Positions 20,407 through 32,084 of a stretch of DNA of 64,000 bases are shown here, in pieces (position 1 is the first letter of the stretch; each line of letters starts with the position of its first letter). The notes beneath the pieces were generated by a model. That model saw only the letters and a program-made list of their open reading frames with translations. It was not told the DNA's origin and ran no database searches. The position numbers were made by a program, and so were the translations under genes. The stretch lies in NCBI GenBank assembly GCA_963921195.1, contig OY992538.1, forward strand, positions 59,138,852 through 59,202,851, written 5' to 3'. The DNA is from Pegoplata infirma. Lineage: Eukaryota > Arthropoda > Insecta > Diptera > Anthomyiidae.

Positions 20407-22378
20407 CACTCACAGCAAAATACGGTTGTCTCAACCGTAGAAGGTTCCAACCTCAGATTGAAGTTGCGGCAACCGGTAAATATACGGTTGTAGCAACCGA
20501 CAATTTACAGTTGTAGCAACCGGCAAATTCCGGTTGCAGCAACCTCAAATAACGACATTGCTCCAACCAGAGCTGTGTTTGATATATTTTCGATATTATG
20601 CCAAAATACAAAATAAAATTCCAAAAATAAAACACATTTTTTAATTTTTTTTTTTTTTTTTGCTTTTTTTTATTGTTTGAAAAAAAAAAATATAGTTATA
20701 TTAGTGACTTATACTAAAAATACTAAACTAAATGTTACATTTTAGGTGGTTTTAATTGGTTTGCTAAAAATCCGATACAAAAAATTATACTTCTCAGAAT
20801 CTGAGACTTTTTCTAAAGGTAAAATGTCTCAAAATCTGAGAATTTTTCTTTAGGAGAAATGTCTCAGAATCTGATACTTTTTCTAAAGGAAAAGTATTTC
20901 AGAATCTGGTCTTTTTTCTATGAGAAATATAACTCTGAATCTGAGAGTTTTTCTATAGGAAAAATCTGAATTTTTTTTCATAATAAAAATGTCCCAGAAA
21001 AAGTCATATATTCTGAGACAGTTTTTCTATAGAAAAAGTCGCAGATTCTGAGACAGTTTTTCTACAGAAAAAGTTTCAGATTCTGAGACAGTTTTTCTGT
21101 AGAAAACGTCTCAGATTCTGAGACAGTTTTTCTATAGAAAAAGTCTCAGATTCTGAAACATTTTTTTTATAGAAATAGTCTCAGATTTTGAGGCATTTTT
21201 CTAAAGAAAAAGTCTCAGATTCTGAGATATTTTTATATAGAAAAAGTCTCAGATTCTGAGACATTTTTTTATATAAAAAAATTTCAGATTCTGAGACATT
21301 TTTTCTATACAAAAAGTCTCAGATTCTAAAACATTTTTCCTATAGAAGAAGTCTCAGATTTTTAGAGATTTTTTCTATAGAAAAGGTCTCAGATTCTGAG
21401 ACATTTTTCTGTAGAAAAAGTTTCAGATTCTGAGACATTTTTTCTATAGAAAAAGTCTCAGATTCAGAGACATTTTTTCTATAGAAAAAGTCTCAGATTC
21501 TGAGACATTTTTTTTAATAGAAAAAGTCTCAGATTTTGAGACATTTTTCTATTGAAAAAGTCTCAGATTCTGAGATATTTTTTATAAAGAAAAAGTCTCA
21601 GATTCTGAGACAATTTTTCTATAGAAAAAGTCTCAGATTCTGAGACATTTTTTCTAAAGAAAAAGTCTCAGATTCTGAGACATTTTTTTCTACAGAAAAA
21701 GTCTCAGATGCTGAGACATTTTTTCTACAGAAAAAGTCTCAGATTCTGACACATTTTTTTTATAGAAAAAGTCTCAGATTCAAAGATCTTTTTTTTAGAA
21801 AAGTCTCAGATTCTAAGATATTTTTTTTTTCACTTGTTTTATATCACCTTTTTCTTTTCTGCAGAATCCAAATTTGAGGGCTTTCATCTCATGGCGTAAA
21901 TGTTTGAGTTTACCGTAGTCCACTATTTCTGCAAATTAAAATAAGAAAAACGGCATTAGTTAAACTGTTGTATCATTCAAAGTACAAAAACTTACCCTTT
22001 TAAATCTTTATTTCCAGGTTTTATCATCAAATGTTAAAATGTTGAAGAAAAACAAATGTTTTCCTCAATATTTTTTTATTTTATGACATTCAATTTTTTG
22101 AAGTTTTGTTATTTGAATTATCAGTAGAGGGAACCGGTAATATGAGTTTGTGGCAACAGGCAAATGCCGTTATTTACGGTTGCTACAACCGGGGTTTGCA
22201 GTTGTAGCAACTTTTTTTTTAATTTTGTGGCAACTGGCACAAAAATATTTTAAAAAAGTTATAACAACCTCAATTTACGGTTGCTGCAACCGCGTACGGT
22301 TGGGACAACCGCAAGCCGGTTACAACAACCGTATTGCGGTTGTGGCAACCTCATTCCAACCGATTTTTTATGTGAGTG
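20407..22378. mobile_element. TA-flanked 2.0 kb element with CGGTTG arrays and internal minisatellite
   Basis: The ends CACTCACA and TGTGAGTG are flanked by TA (CATATA|CACTC, GAGTG|TATG), and the empty site CATATATGTTGGGC is known from intact DINE copies. Subterminal arrays of the word CGGTTGnnnCAACC occur at 20425-20560 and 22165-22365. Those on the right are largely the complement of those on the left. The centre holds the 36-bp palindromic minisatellite. The frame at 22150-22731 crosses the element end and is not a gene. It was probably mobilised by a Tc1/mariner-type transposase in trans (inference from TA). Confidence 0.8.
20780..21830. repeat. 36-bp minisatellite made of two palindromes
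   Basis: About 28 units of consensus AAAAAGTCTCAGATTCTGAG / ACATTTTTTCTATAG. Each unit has a near-perfect 17-bp palindrome (GTCTCAGATTCTGAGAC) and a perfect one (TTTTTCTATAGAAAAA). The first few units (20790-20980) read in the opposite sense (AGAATCTGAGACTTTTTC), so the array itself inverts near 20990. Short arrays or single units recur at 1070-1280, 25100-25200 and 27100-27230. Confidence 0.85.
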
Positions 22379-22879
22379 TATGTTGGGCATTTACCTGGTC
22401 AGTTTTGTATTGTAATCCATCGAAATCAGTCCAGTGGTTCAACAGTTATGAGCAAAAGACTGAATTTCGGAAAGGGGTTTTCGTGAATTTACTAGATAAA
22501 AAACACGCTAACTTTCGAAAGGCAATTCGAAAGCTTGGCATATATGTTTGCCGTTCCCCTGGCCTAGTTCGTATTGAATTTCAGCCAAATCGGATTAGTT
22601 TCACCTTAAATTCACGTGTTGAAATGAACATGTTTTATTTTTTTACACTAAAAAAAATACAATCGAAAAAAATTTTACAAAGTACTCAAAAAAAATTTAG
22701 TAAAGTATTTTTGTTTTCAAACATTACTTAAAAAAAAAGTTTTTTTGCACAAAATAAAATACTTCTAATCAAAAATGTTATTTTTTCACTTAAGAAAATT
22801 TACTATCACTTAAAGAGGGCATTGTGGAGGGTATTCGTAGATCCGGCCAAGTCGAATTTAACTTTTCTACTTATTTCTT

Positions 22880-24290
22880 TTAACTTTATTCGTTTAATTT
22901 AAAAACTAACGCTTTAAAAAACAAAACTTAGAAAATTTTCGTGTATTTATTTGTGATCAACAGATTTGTCTGCTGTCTCGACAGATTTCACCTAGGTAAT
23001 CAAGATAGATATTTAGGAAACCGTGTCTGCTGAAATCAGCAGATTTCTCATATGGCTCAAAATGGGTGTATATTCAGCAGATTTTTCTGTTAATTGGACA
23101 GATAATTTGTTTTGAGTGTGGACAAGGCCGAATTAACTTTTTACTGTTTTTTTTTCAATTAAGTTTTTTGCAATATTATTTTTTTTTTTTTATTTTTTTT
23201 TTATCAATACACTAGTCAAGAGCGAACTACAATTATCTTGTTTATATTACAGAACTTTGTATGCAAAAATATTTACCTAAGTTCCAATGTAAACTTATCT
23301 CATATACATTGTTTTATTTTCAACACACATAAAAACTTTTTTTTTTTTTTTTTTATTATAAATAAAACCGCATTGTTAAAAAACTATCATATTTTGTTGA
23401 AATTTCCAAGTATGACATCAAACTTTAGTTTCGAAATTTTTTTTTAATAAATTAAATTTTCTTATTAAGATGAATTATGTGCACATCAATGAAAACATTC
23501 TTCTAAGACTAACTTTTACACATTTTCTTGTTTGATAAAATTGGCATTAAACTCTTTTAATTACGAAACTTTTTTTTCAATTTTAAAAAAGTCAAAAACA
23601 ACAAAACTACCAAAACAGTATAAAAAGTTTTGTAAAGAAAATAATTACAACAATTTTACTATGTTTTAGGTAAGAGTAACTAAGTTTTCTAAGAAATTGT
23701 TAAACAAATCGCATAATATAGATGTCAACAGACGAGGGGTGGTTAACAAATTTTTGATTAAAAAAAGAGAAAGAAAAGAGGCAAACATGTCTTGTCAAAC
23801 GAGCAAGATTTTAAGAATTCAAGATCTAGGGAAATGAAGGTAGATCGTCATCATATCGGAGGTAATGATAACATTCTCAAATAATATTCATGGATTTTGA
23901 AATCTTACTTAAATCTTTAAAAATATTAAGATCTGACCTATATCGTAACATATTTTTGGGTTTTTTAAAAAACCAATTTTTCAGTATCTAAACTATCAAT
24001 CGCTGGTTTGTTAAGGTTTTCAAATCGATGTTTAGAGTTACCATTTTTTTAGAAAAATCATTTAATCCACCCTCGTATATTTCTCACATGTGTTGCATTC
24101 ATGTACACCTGCTGGTATCGTTAACAAAACTTGAGTTTACTTTATTTTTTCTTTTAAATCAAATTGCTGTAAATATTTATTTTCAATACCTGTTGCCTTC
24201 ATCATCATCATCATCATCGTCTATAAAATGGAGTAAATATTTGCCTGAATTAAAAACATCAACAGAAAATCTATGGATATGGAATAAAAA
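22880..24290. other. Intronic sequence, MITE remnant then unique-looking
   Basis: 22950-23120 holds a degraded element (AACAGATTTGTCTGCTG, CAGCAGATTTCTC, CAGCAGATTTTTCTG, TTTTGAGTGTGG). From 23150 to 24290 the sequence is AT-rich with a T-run (23338-23354) and a TCATCATCATCATCATC microsatellite near 24198-24216. No partner for the second part was found in the window and no gene was recognised; open frames there are Ser/Phe-rich and unconvincing. Confidence 0.5.
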
Positions 24291-24946
24291 CAAGTAAGAG
24301 TGTTAAATTCGGCTGTGCCGAATCTTTTATACCCTCCAACATGCAAATAAAAAAAAATTGCAGGGGCGTCTTCTTTTTTTTTTGGGGGGGGGGTCGGTAG
24401 TGGTAATTGGGGGGCACAATTCCTCTCGAATAAGTGTTAGAAAAAATAATTCTTATGTTTTTTGCACTAAAGAAAAACAAATTTATCATTATATAAAAAA
24501 AAAAAATTATTCCACGCCCAAAAAAGGGGGCGGACCGTAAAACGATATTTTCTAATTCTGTGGGTCCAAATGCAGGACCTTGAACTTCTTGTAGCATAAA
24601 AATGTTGGATTTGTTAAACAAAAACACAAAAAATCATGTAAAAATATGATATTTTTCAGAGGTTGGTTTAGTTCTTCAAGGGGGAACTTTTTCCCCCCTG
24701 GTCCGATTTTGCCCATCTCCGAACTTAACCAGCCTATGAACATAAGACATATATGTGCCAAATTTCAGGAGTCTATCACTTTTATTTTGGACTGTATCGT
24801 GTCCTCCACAGACGGACGGACGGACGGACAGACGGACGGACGGACGGACGGACAGACGGACATCGCTAGAATGTCTTAGAATCGATCACTGATCAATAAT
24901 ATATATACTTTATGGGGTCCTAGACCGATATTTCGATGCGTTACAC

Positions 24947-27508
24947 CAGCGACGTATCCAGGAATTTGAAAAGGGGGGGGCCCAACACGAAATTTTTTTT
25001 AATCATATTATTTTCATATTAAAAAATTATGTTATTTTTTTAGGACTACCCCCCCCCCCCCCACTGTACAAAAATAAAAATTACAAATCTGAATACTTTT
25101 TAGGAAAAACATGCCTCAGAATTTGTGAATTTTTCTTGAAAAACAAGGTCTCAGACTCAGAATTTTAAACATCTCAGAATTTGAGGACTTTTCTTTATTA
25201 AAAACTACGTTTAAAATTTTTCGAAAATTTGAAACACAAAATTTAGGCGTCGACGTATTCTCACGTAACCCAATAAACCAAATAACTATAAGTGATAGTG
25301 GAAATAGTATCACACATAGTCACATCGAAACGATTTCGTTATCGCCTGAAATAACAATAGTTTTTCGATAAATTCTAAAAAATTCTACATTAAGAACGAA
25401 AACACTATTGTTTTCGTATAATAGGTGATATTGCCTCGATATCATAAAGGTATCATTTGGTTAACTTGGAAGAGCCATAATAAAGGTCCTGATTCCAAAA
25501 TAGCTTTCAACATTTTTGTAGAACATTCCGTTATCGATATATTTAGACGTGAAAAATTAATTCTTTATCGCTTTTTACGGCTCTACTGTTACATATTATT
25601 GCGTTGGTGAAAGATTTTATTGCTGGATTTTTATAAAACGGATCTCTAAATTTCAAATACGTCATTACATTTTTCTAAGGTGCTTTTGTAAATGCGTTAA
25701 TGAAAATTTATCTATATTTATTAGAGTTCGTTTGGTGACTATGTCACTTCATCTGTTTATCGGATATCATAATTTTTTTAAAGGATTTAGGGGAGCTAAA
25801 AAGAATGCCGGTATTTTTTTGGAAAAATTTTCACTCCTTGGGGTGGTTCAAAGCATCTGAAAACGCGGATTTTGAGCTGATTTTTCTGCAGAGAAAAAAC
25901 GGCTGAATATATTGCAAATCTGATTTCACCTGTCGATTCTACAGCAAAAATTAATACAATAGCAAATTTTTGAACTCTTAAAAAACGTTCCGATACCCTC
26001 AGCAGGGGGCGGAAAAATCGATTTTTTTTTTTTTAAATTTAAATTATTTTTTTTAATCATGCACGATAAAGAGGCAGTTTTTGCTAAGAAAATTGGTAGT
26101 TTTTGCAGTTTTTGCTAAGGAAATTGCAACCCATTAAAAAGTTATAAGGCTTCAACATTTTTTTTCTAATGGCAAAATTATAAAACACTGACCGAAATTT
26201 GAAAAATTGTTGGATGGGTCAGCGGTCTGGACACTCATTTTAGATTTTCCTCTCAATGCTGATTCCAAATCTGGTTTCCAAAATGTTCCGTAACGTCAGA
26301 TTTTTGAGATAATTGAGGTCAAAGTTCACAAAAAACGCATTTTTGTGCATTATTGAGATCAATTTTTTGTGATGTTTTTGGATGATATTCTAGGATCATA
26401 AAAATTGTTTTCGATTAACATTTCGATGCTGATTCTGAATCTAGTTTTCAAATTTTTCTATCACGTCATGTTTTCCAGAAAATTGAGGTCAAAGTTCTCA
26501 AAAACCGTGTTTTTGTCCATTTTTGAGAGCTTATAACTTTTAAACGGGTTGTGATAGAACGGAAAATTTGGTACCATTTTGTTAAGCTAAAAATTACCTT
26601 TAATTGTGCATATTTACAAAACTTATTTAAAAAGAAAATGGAAAATCCTTATGTTTCCGCCCTCTGTGGTGGGTTTTTGGAACTTTTTTTAAGAGTTTTA
26701 AAAACGACCGTTGTATTATTTTTTGCTGTAGAATCGACTGGTGAAATCAGATTTGCGATATATTCAGCCGTTTTTGCTCTGCAGAAAAATCAGCTTAAAG
26801 TCCGCGTTTTCAGATGCGTTGAACCACCCCAAGGACCGAATTCTTTTCCAAAAAAAAAAAATACCGCCATTCGTTTTAGTTCCCCTAAATCCTTCAAAAA
26901 AAATATGATACCCGCTGATCAAATTTTCAAAATTAACTCTTATATTTATTCACATAAAAAATAATACAAGTTTTTAATTTTCTGCCAGTTATGTATTGTC
27001 CTAATACTCAAAACTGCAGTTTTTCAATGCAAATCAAACCCGATTTTTAAAAAAAAAGTGCTAGGATGAAAATTAAATATGAGAATTTTTCTTCAGAAAA
27101 AAATTTTCAAAATCTAAAAAATTGAAATAATGTCTCAAAATCTGAGACATTTAATAATAGAAAAAGTAACTTAGATCCTCAGAGTTTGAAACTTTTTATA
27201 GAAAACTGTTTTCATGATCCTGATGCATACTTTTTATAAAATAAAACCAATATAATGTGTTTTCACGAGATATTTTACAGAAATTTCGATATAAATGAGT
27301 TTTTAAAAACGAAAATTTACTCAAAAAATCAAGAGTTTTTATAAAAATATAATTAAAACTTTTCTTTAAAAACCAAAATATTTACAATACTAAAAAACTT
27401 ATGTTTGTTGCTTGTATAATGTGTTGAAGTGTTTTAATTTTTTAAAATTTTTCAATCCAAAAGGGGGGGCCCGGGCCCCCTGGGCCCCCCCCCCTGAATA
27501 CGTCCATG
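24947..27508. mobile_element. 2.56 kb non-autonomous hAT-like element, 8-bp target duplication
   Basis: The ends CAGCGACGTATCCAGG and CCTGAATACGTCCATG are imperfect inverted repeats. The perfect 8-bp direct repeat CGTTACAC flanks them (24939-24946 and 27509-27516). The host DINE consensus shows a single copy. Subterminal G/C runs (GGGGGGGGCCC near 24975; CCCGGGCCCCCTGGGCCC near 27475) are present. The interior carries a nested fold-back (25761-26917) and scattered TCTCAGA minisatellite words. No transposase was recognised; the frame at 26551-26964 lies in a fold-back arm. Confidence 0.8.
25761..26917. mobile_element. 1.16 kb fold-back nested in hAT-like element
   Basis: Arms: GGATATCAT ... 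GGATTTAGGGGAGCTAAAA on the left, TTTTAGTTCCCCTAAATCC ... ATGATACCC on the right. They continue inwards (GATTTTTCTGCAGAG against CTCTGCAGAAAAATC; AATCTGATTTCACC against GGTGAAATCAGATT). The middle has two related blocks ending TGAGGTCAAAGTT. It is non-coding. Confidence 0.7.
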
Positions 27509-27869
27509 CGTTACACACGGAATGACAAAGTGAGTATACCCCCATACTGTAGTTGGAGGGTATAAAAAGCCAAAGAAAAAATGAAAACGAAAAGCTAAAG
27601 TTTATTTAAAGTGTATTTAATTAACAGTTTTTTTTTTGTATAACACCTTCTCCAATATACTCTTGGCATAACCTTTAATTACACAACACCACCATGGTGA
27701 AGTACCAAGTGGCCATAAATTGCACTTAACTGTAGTTGTTTTTTAAATTTTTATTTTAAGTAGAAAATATAGTTCATACACTTCTAAAGATACTATTACT
27801 CAATATGCTTATTAACAAAATAGAAAGGTTGTTGACGAAAAAGTTTTTAGAAAATCTTAAAACTAACAG

Positions 27870-27937
27870 GTAAAAAAGTTAAATTCGGTCTTGCCGAATG
27901 TATGGATCTTATCCACAATGTTAAAAAATATATTTAT
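27870..27937 (-). mobile_element. DINE-1-like terminal fragment
   Basis: AACAGGTAAAAAAGTTAAAT and GCCGAATGTATGGATC, ATCCACAATG match the AACAAGTA-type terminus. It runs to the insertion point of the 5.5 kb fold-back at 27938. Confidence 0.6.
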
Positions 27938-28224
27938 GGGGGTTTTCGTGTCAACTGACACAACTTTTGAAACCGATGTCTTCCGATCGGGATGAAATTT
28001 GCACCAAGGTTAGTCCTATTGGATAGTAGTTCAGACACAATTTTTCAACGAGATCGGTCAAGAACTCTCTGAGTTAGAGGGGGTCGAAATTTGACATTTT
28101 GGCCAAAGAGGTGTTGATTCTCATCCATGTAACTTCTTACCTATTGTTTTTAGCAAAATGTGTCCCAAAGAGTTTAGATAGCTATTTCTTCAGTCTTTCG
28201 AAAAAAAAATATAAAAAAAATAAA

Positions 28225-29785
28225 AAAAAATTTTTGGATTTTTTTTCTTAAAAATCCAAAACTTTTTTGACTTTTTCCTCAAATTGGGCCCTTTTTTTTT
28301 TTTTTTTTGATTCAAAAGAAAGCTTAGGTGATTTCCCTTAAGAGCTGTGGGGTCGCTTAGTGGGATGCGAGTGGGATATCTATGAAAAAATTTTTTTCTT
28401 AACTTTGGAACACAAAAAACGGTTCTTCAATTTGCACTATTAGGCGTGGGATAGCTAACAAGTTTTCGATTTCGATCCGCGATACCCTCTAATTTTTTTA
28501 GGTTCGAAAAAGAAAGCACGAGCCAAAAATGCGGGCGGTGGGGAGGGGCCATATTGCCCCTCATTGGGGTCAAAGTTGGGCTTAAAGATGTAAAAATCCT
28601 CAAAAAGCCCCAAAACTCCCCTAGAAACGCCCCTGGAGGGGTGCAATGTGAGACCGACCTCCAATAATTTTCTGCCTCCAACATTTTTCTTGAACATACC
28701 TTACCCCTATTTCTACTTCCTAAGGGGGCTCCCATACAAAATGACATTTTTATAAAATTTGCTCCTACCGCTCTAACTGTCCATAGGGTGCCCCTAGAGA
28801 TGTAAAATGTATGACCGACCCCCAATATTTTTTTAACTCCAACATTTTCTTAGAATATACCTACCCTTTATTTTCAACTCTTAAGGGGGTCCCCATACAT
28901 TTTTTTTTATTTTTTTATTAGTTTTTAAAAATACATGTTTTTATAATGTATCGGAGCCCCTTAGGGAGTGGAGATAGGGTGTTATGATGTTCGAACAAAA
29001 TATTGGTAACTAAAAAATAGTGGGGGTTGGTCGTAATTATTGCCTCTCTAGGAGGCACGATAGGGGCGGTAGGAGCTGGTTTAATAAAACAAATTTATAA
29101 AAAATAAAAGAAATGTATGGGGACCACCTTAAGGGTGGTATATAGATATAGATACATTGTAGGTGTGTTTGCAAAAAATGTTGGAATTAATAAAATAATG
29201 GAGGTCGGTCATACATTTGGCTCCACTTGGGGCACTTTAGGGTAAGTTAGAATGGTAGGATCAAATTTTTTAAAAATGTTTTGTATGGGAGCCCCCTTAG
29301 GAAGTGGAAATAGGGGTAAGATATGTTCAAGAAAAATGTTGGGGGCAGAAAATTATTGGAGGTTCTTCTCATATTGCACCCCTCCAGGGGCGTTTCTAGG
29401 GCAGTTTTGGGGCTTTTTGAGGATTTTACCTCTTTACGCCCAACTTTGACCCCGATGAGGGGCCATATGGCCCACCCCACCGCCCTCTTTTTTTGGTTCG
29501 TGCTTTCTTTTTCTAACCTATAAAAATTAGAGGGTATCGCGGATCGAAATCGAAAACTGGTTAGCTATCCCACGCTTAATAGTGAAAATTGAAGAACAGT
29601 TTTTTGTGTTCCAAAGTTAAAAAAAAAAAAAAATCGTAGATTTCCCACTCGCATCCCACTAAGCGACCTTATAGATCTTAAAGGAAATCACCTAAGCTTT
29701 CTTTTGAATCAAAAAAAAAGGGCCCAATTTGAGGAAAAAGTCAAAAAAGTTTTAGATTTTTAAGAAAAAAAAAATTTTTTTTTTT
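28225..29785. mobile_element. Inner fold-back, about 1.56 kb
   Basis: Arms pair over roughly 28225-28890 and 29100-29785: GCTTAGTGGGATGCGAGTGGG against CCCACTCGCATCCCACTAAGC (part), GGTATCGCGGATCGAAATCG against CGATTTCGATCCGCGATACC, and TATGGCCCCTC against its complement. The arms are unusually GC-rich for the window (28540-28790, 29340-29490). Open frames at 28427-28825 and 29247-29523 are mirror readings of the same arm and hence not independent genes; no domain was recognised. Confidence 0.7.
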
Positions 29786-31119
29786 TTTTTTAATAACACT
29801 GTGCTACAAAAGACCAAAAATAAAATATGCAGGGGTTCTCATATGAAAATTCGGGTTGGTTGGAGTCCATAGAGTACTGATATACTCATAGTTTTTCTGG
29901 ATCACTTCGTTAAGTACGTTTTTTATTGGCAAATGTGTTGAAAAACGGCAATTCTTAAATTACAATTTTAAAAAATTATTACTTTGTTAATGTACAACCG
30001 ATTTTCGATTTTATGGATTTTTTTGAAAGGTATAAGTCATACCTTTTAAACAAAACCAAAATATTAAAAATCGATCAAGAATTGGCTGAGCTACGATCGT
30101 TTAAGTAAAAAAAAACCCAATTTTTTGAAAAATTGTTCATATTCTTTATACTCTAAGTTAAAAATGCATCATTAAACATTTATTTTTTAATTTTTGTAAA
30201 AAAGTATAGTAAAGTAGCTTTCCAAAACATCAAAAAACATAACAATCGGTTAAAAAATGAATGAGTTATGCTAAGTTTTGTGATAGGACATTTTTAATTT
30301 TTTTCAGAAATGCTTGTAATTCAGGCATTATTCATAAATCTTATTGCTAGAGTAATTTTATGTGCATACGCATATAAACAAGAGAAGGTAACATAATTAG
30401 ATTTGTGCGTGATTGACACATGATCACAACTGAGCGTGATTGAAAATCAATTTTACTCACGTGGTTGTGAGTGAGTGGCAGTGTGAGTGGAATAAAAAAA
30501 ATGGGCGTGTCAGTTGCTTCTAAATCCCATTTATAATGTTTTGGTTTTGTTTAAAAAATAAAAACTTCTTAAACAAAAAAAATATTGAGAATAGGTTGAA
30601 AATAAGCTCGTTTAAGTAAAAAACCTTTTTTGAAAATTTATACCTGCAACATTTTTAAGACAGAAAAAGTTGTGCGTTTGCAAACATTTTTGAAACGAAA
30701 TTGGTAAAATTGTGGGATCATTTGATTGTGGGATCAGTTTTATTTTTTTGAGTGTATATTTTCTACATTATTTCAAAAGTTTTAAAGCAAAACCCACCAT
30801 AAAATGAAATGTTGCTTATCGAGTTTTTACAATAAGCCCTTCAAATGTAAAATTTTAGATTGTGCTGAAATTTTTGAAAGATTTTTGAAATTTTAGTTTT
30901 TGATATTTTTTTTGTATAAATTAGAATATGAGTGGGAGTCAACGTAAGCGTGAGTGAATTTTGCGTTGGTGCACGTGAGTGTGAGTTGTATTAAATTTAC
31001 TAACGTGATTGTGAGAGAGTGTGAGTTGAAAAAATATGCTCGTGAGTGAGTGTGCGTGATTAAAAAATTCCTGTTGTGAGCGTGAGTGAGTGTAAGTCAA
31101 AAATCACTTACGTTCCCAT

Positions 31120-32083
31120 TTCTAGGTTAAGTAAGGTTGGATGGGTGTCCGCCAATTTGGCAAATTCACTCGGAGGCCATAAGGGCAATTGTGATTCCCC
31201 TAAAGTTGTTTCCCTACACCCCTTTAATATACAAAATTCTACCTCTCAAACCACCCCGATTCCCTAAGATATTCCGCTAGAGATGTCAATGGGACACTGT
31301 TAAGGCAATCCAGGCCATCAAAAAATCGTTGCCCCCAAATACTTAAGACGACGTTTCATAAGACCCGGGCATTCACACAACAAGTGCTTCACTGACTCCT
31401 CCTACTTCACCTATCCACAACTTCTACAAAAGTCCCTATTAGAAATTCCTATACGAACGGCCGTTTGACCGATTATACAGTGTCCTGTCAGTACTCCTAC
31501 TAATAGGCTAACTGTCCGCTTGCCAAAAGTAAGAAGACTTTCTGCCCTCTTAGGATTTGGCAGTGGCCACATGGTTCGCGATATCCTGCACGTGGTTAGT
31601 GATATCCACCTGTCCTTTATCCTATTCTCTGATATTCTATCAATTTCGTTCATCAACTCCACTATAGGAAACGAGATATCAGGTTCGACACGTTCCCCCA
31701 CCGACTCGGAGCCATTTCTTGCACATTCATCGGCTAATTCGTTACCATCGACCCCACTATGTTCAGGGACCTAGATTAGCTTGACTGTGTGCTGACTGAT
31801 TCGATGAAGGGATTGTATACAATTACTAACTATTCTCGATTTTACAGTGTTTGAATCGAAGGTCTTCAGAGTTGCAAGACTATCCACAAAAATGTTAATG
31901 GCGCAAGGACTTAGGTCCCTTGTCATAATAATCTGCGCGGCTTTGTCAATTGCAAAAACCTCGGAAAACACTACACTTGTCCGGGAGCCTTGCTGAGGCC
32001 CTAATTTCGAGGCATTCAGAGTATACCCCGAACCTGTACCCATCACCATCTTCGATCCGTCCGTAAAAATTGACAAAATCTAA
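31120..32083 (-). pseudogene. Non-LTR retrotransposon 3' end: RNase H domain relic
   Basis: Read on the minus strand from 32083. The frame gives an RNase H fold with IFTDGSK (first catalytic Asp), FSEVFAI (Glu) and FVDSLATL (Asp). A stop TAG then replaces the expected Trp of WVPxHSG, and the same frame continues PEHSGVDGNELADECA (His and last Asp motif). It ends in a Cys-containing tail FCRSCG and then decays by stops and frameshifts toward a 3' terminus reading CCAACCTTACTTAACC near 31122. This order is typical of RNase H-bearing LINEs (I/LOA/R1-like groups). Reverse transcriptase and endonuclease are absent, so this is a 5'-truncated dead copy about 0.96 kb long. It sits in the centre of a fold-back. 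No target duplication was found. Confidence 0.8.
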
Positions 32084-32084
32084 T

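Larger units (their letters stand above)
18165..22880 (+). mobile_element. DINE-1-like element split in three by two insertions
   Basis: The parts are 18165-18254 (hairpin end to CCCCATGAAGTATAT), 20284-20406 (ATATATATTCATGATCC, CCGTCCGTCTGTTTGTC, GAGGCTCCTGAAG) and 22379-22880 (TATGTTGGGCATTTACCTGG to GTCGAATTTAACTTTTCTACTT). The parts join in the order of the intact copy at 9228. The two interruptions are a 2.0 kb fold-back at an ATAT site and a 2.0 kb TA-flanked element. Confidence 0.8.
24291..27565 (-). mobile_element. DINE-1-related element (second subfamily), split by hAT-like insertion
   Basis: Left terminus AACAAGTAAGAGTGTTAAAT and ATACCCTCCAACATG; internal GGGGGCGG, GTCCAAATGCAGGACCTTG, GGACGGAC tract at 24815-24858 and ATATATACTTTATGGGGTCC. 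The end after the interruption is CGGAATGACAAAGTGAG ... GTTGGAGGGTATAAAA. The inserted element occupies 24947-27508. Open frames at 24271-24879 lie wholly within the repeat. Confidence 0.75.

Noticed and set aside
20780..21830. CRISPR-like array of palindromic repeats
   Set aside because: Units are head-to-tail without distinct spacers; it is a minisatellite inside a transposon.
22150..22731. 193-residue plus-strand frame
   Set aside because: Crosses the boundary between the TA-flanked element and its DINE host, so it cannot be one inherited gene.
26551..26964. 137-residue plus-strand frame
   Set aside because: Lies in the right arm of the fold-back at 25761-26917; the mirrored arm is broken by stops and no domain is recognisable.
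28427..29523. Several overlapping frames on both strands, one 132 residues long
   Set aside because: They are complementary readings of the two arms of one palindrome, explained by the GC-rich repeat.
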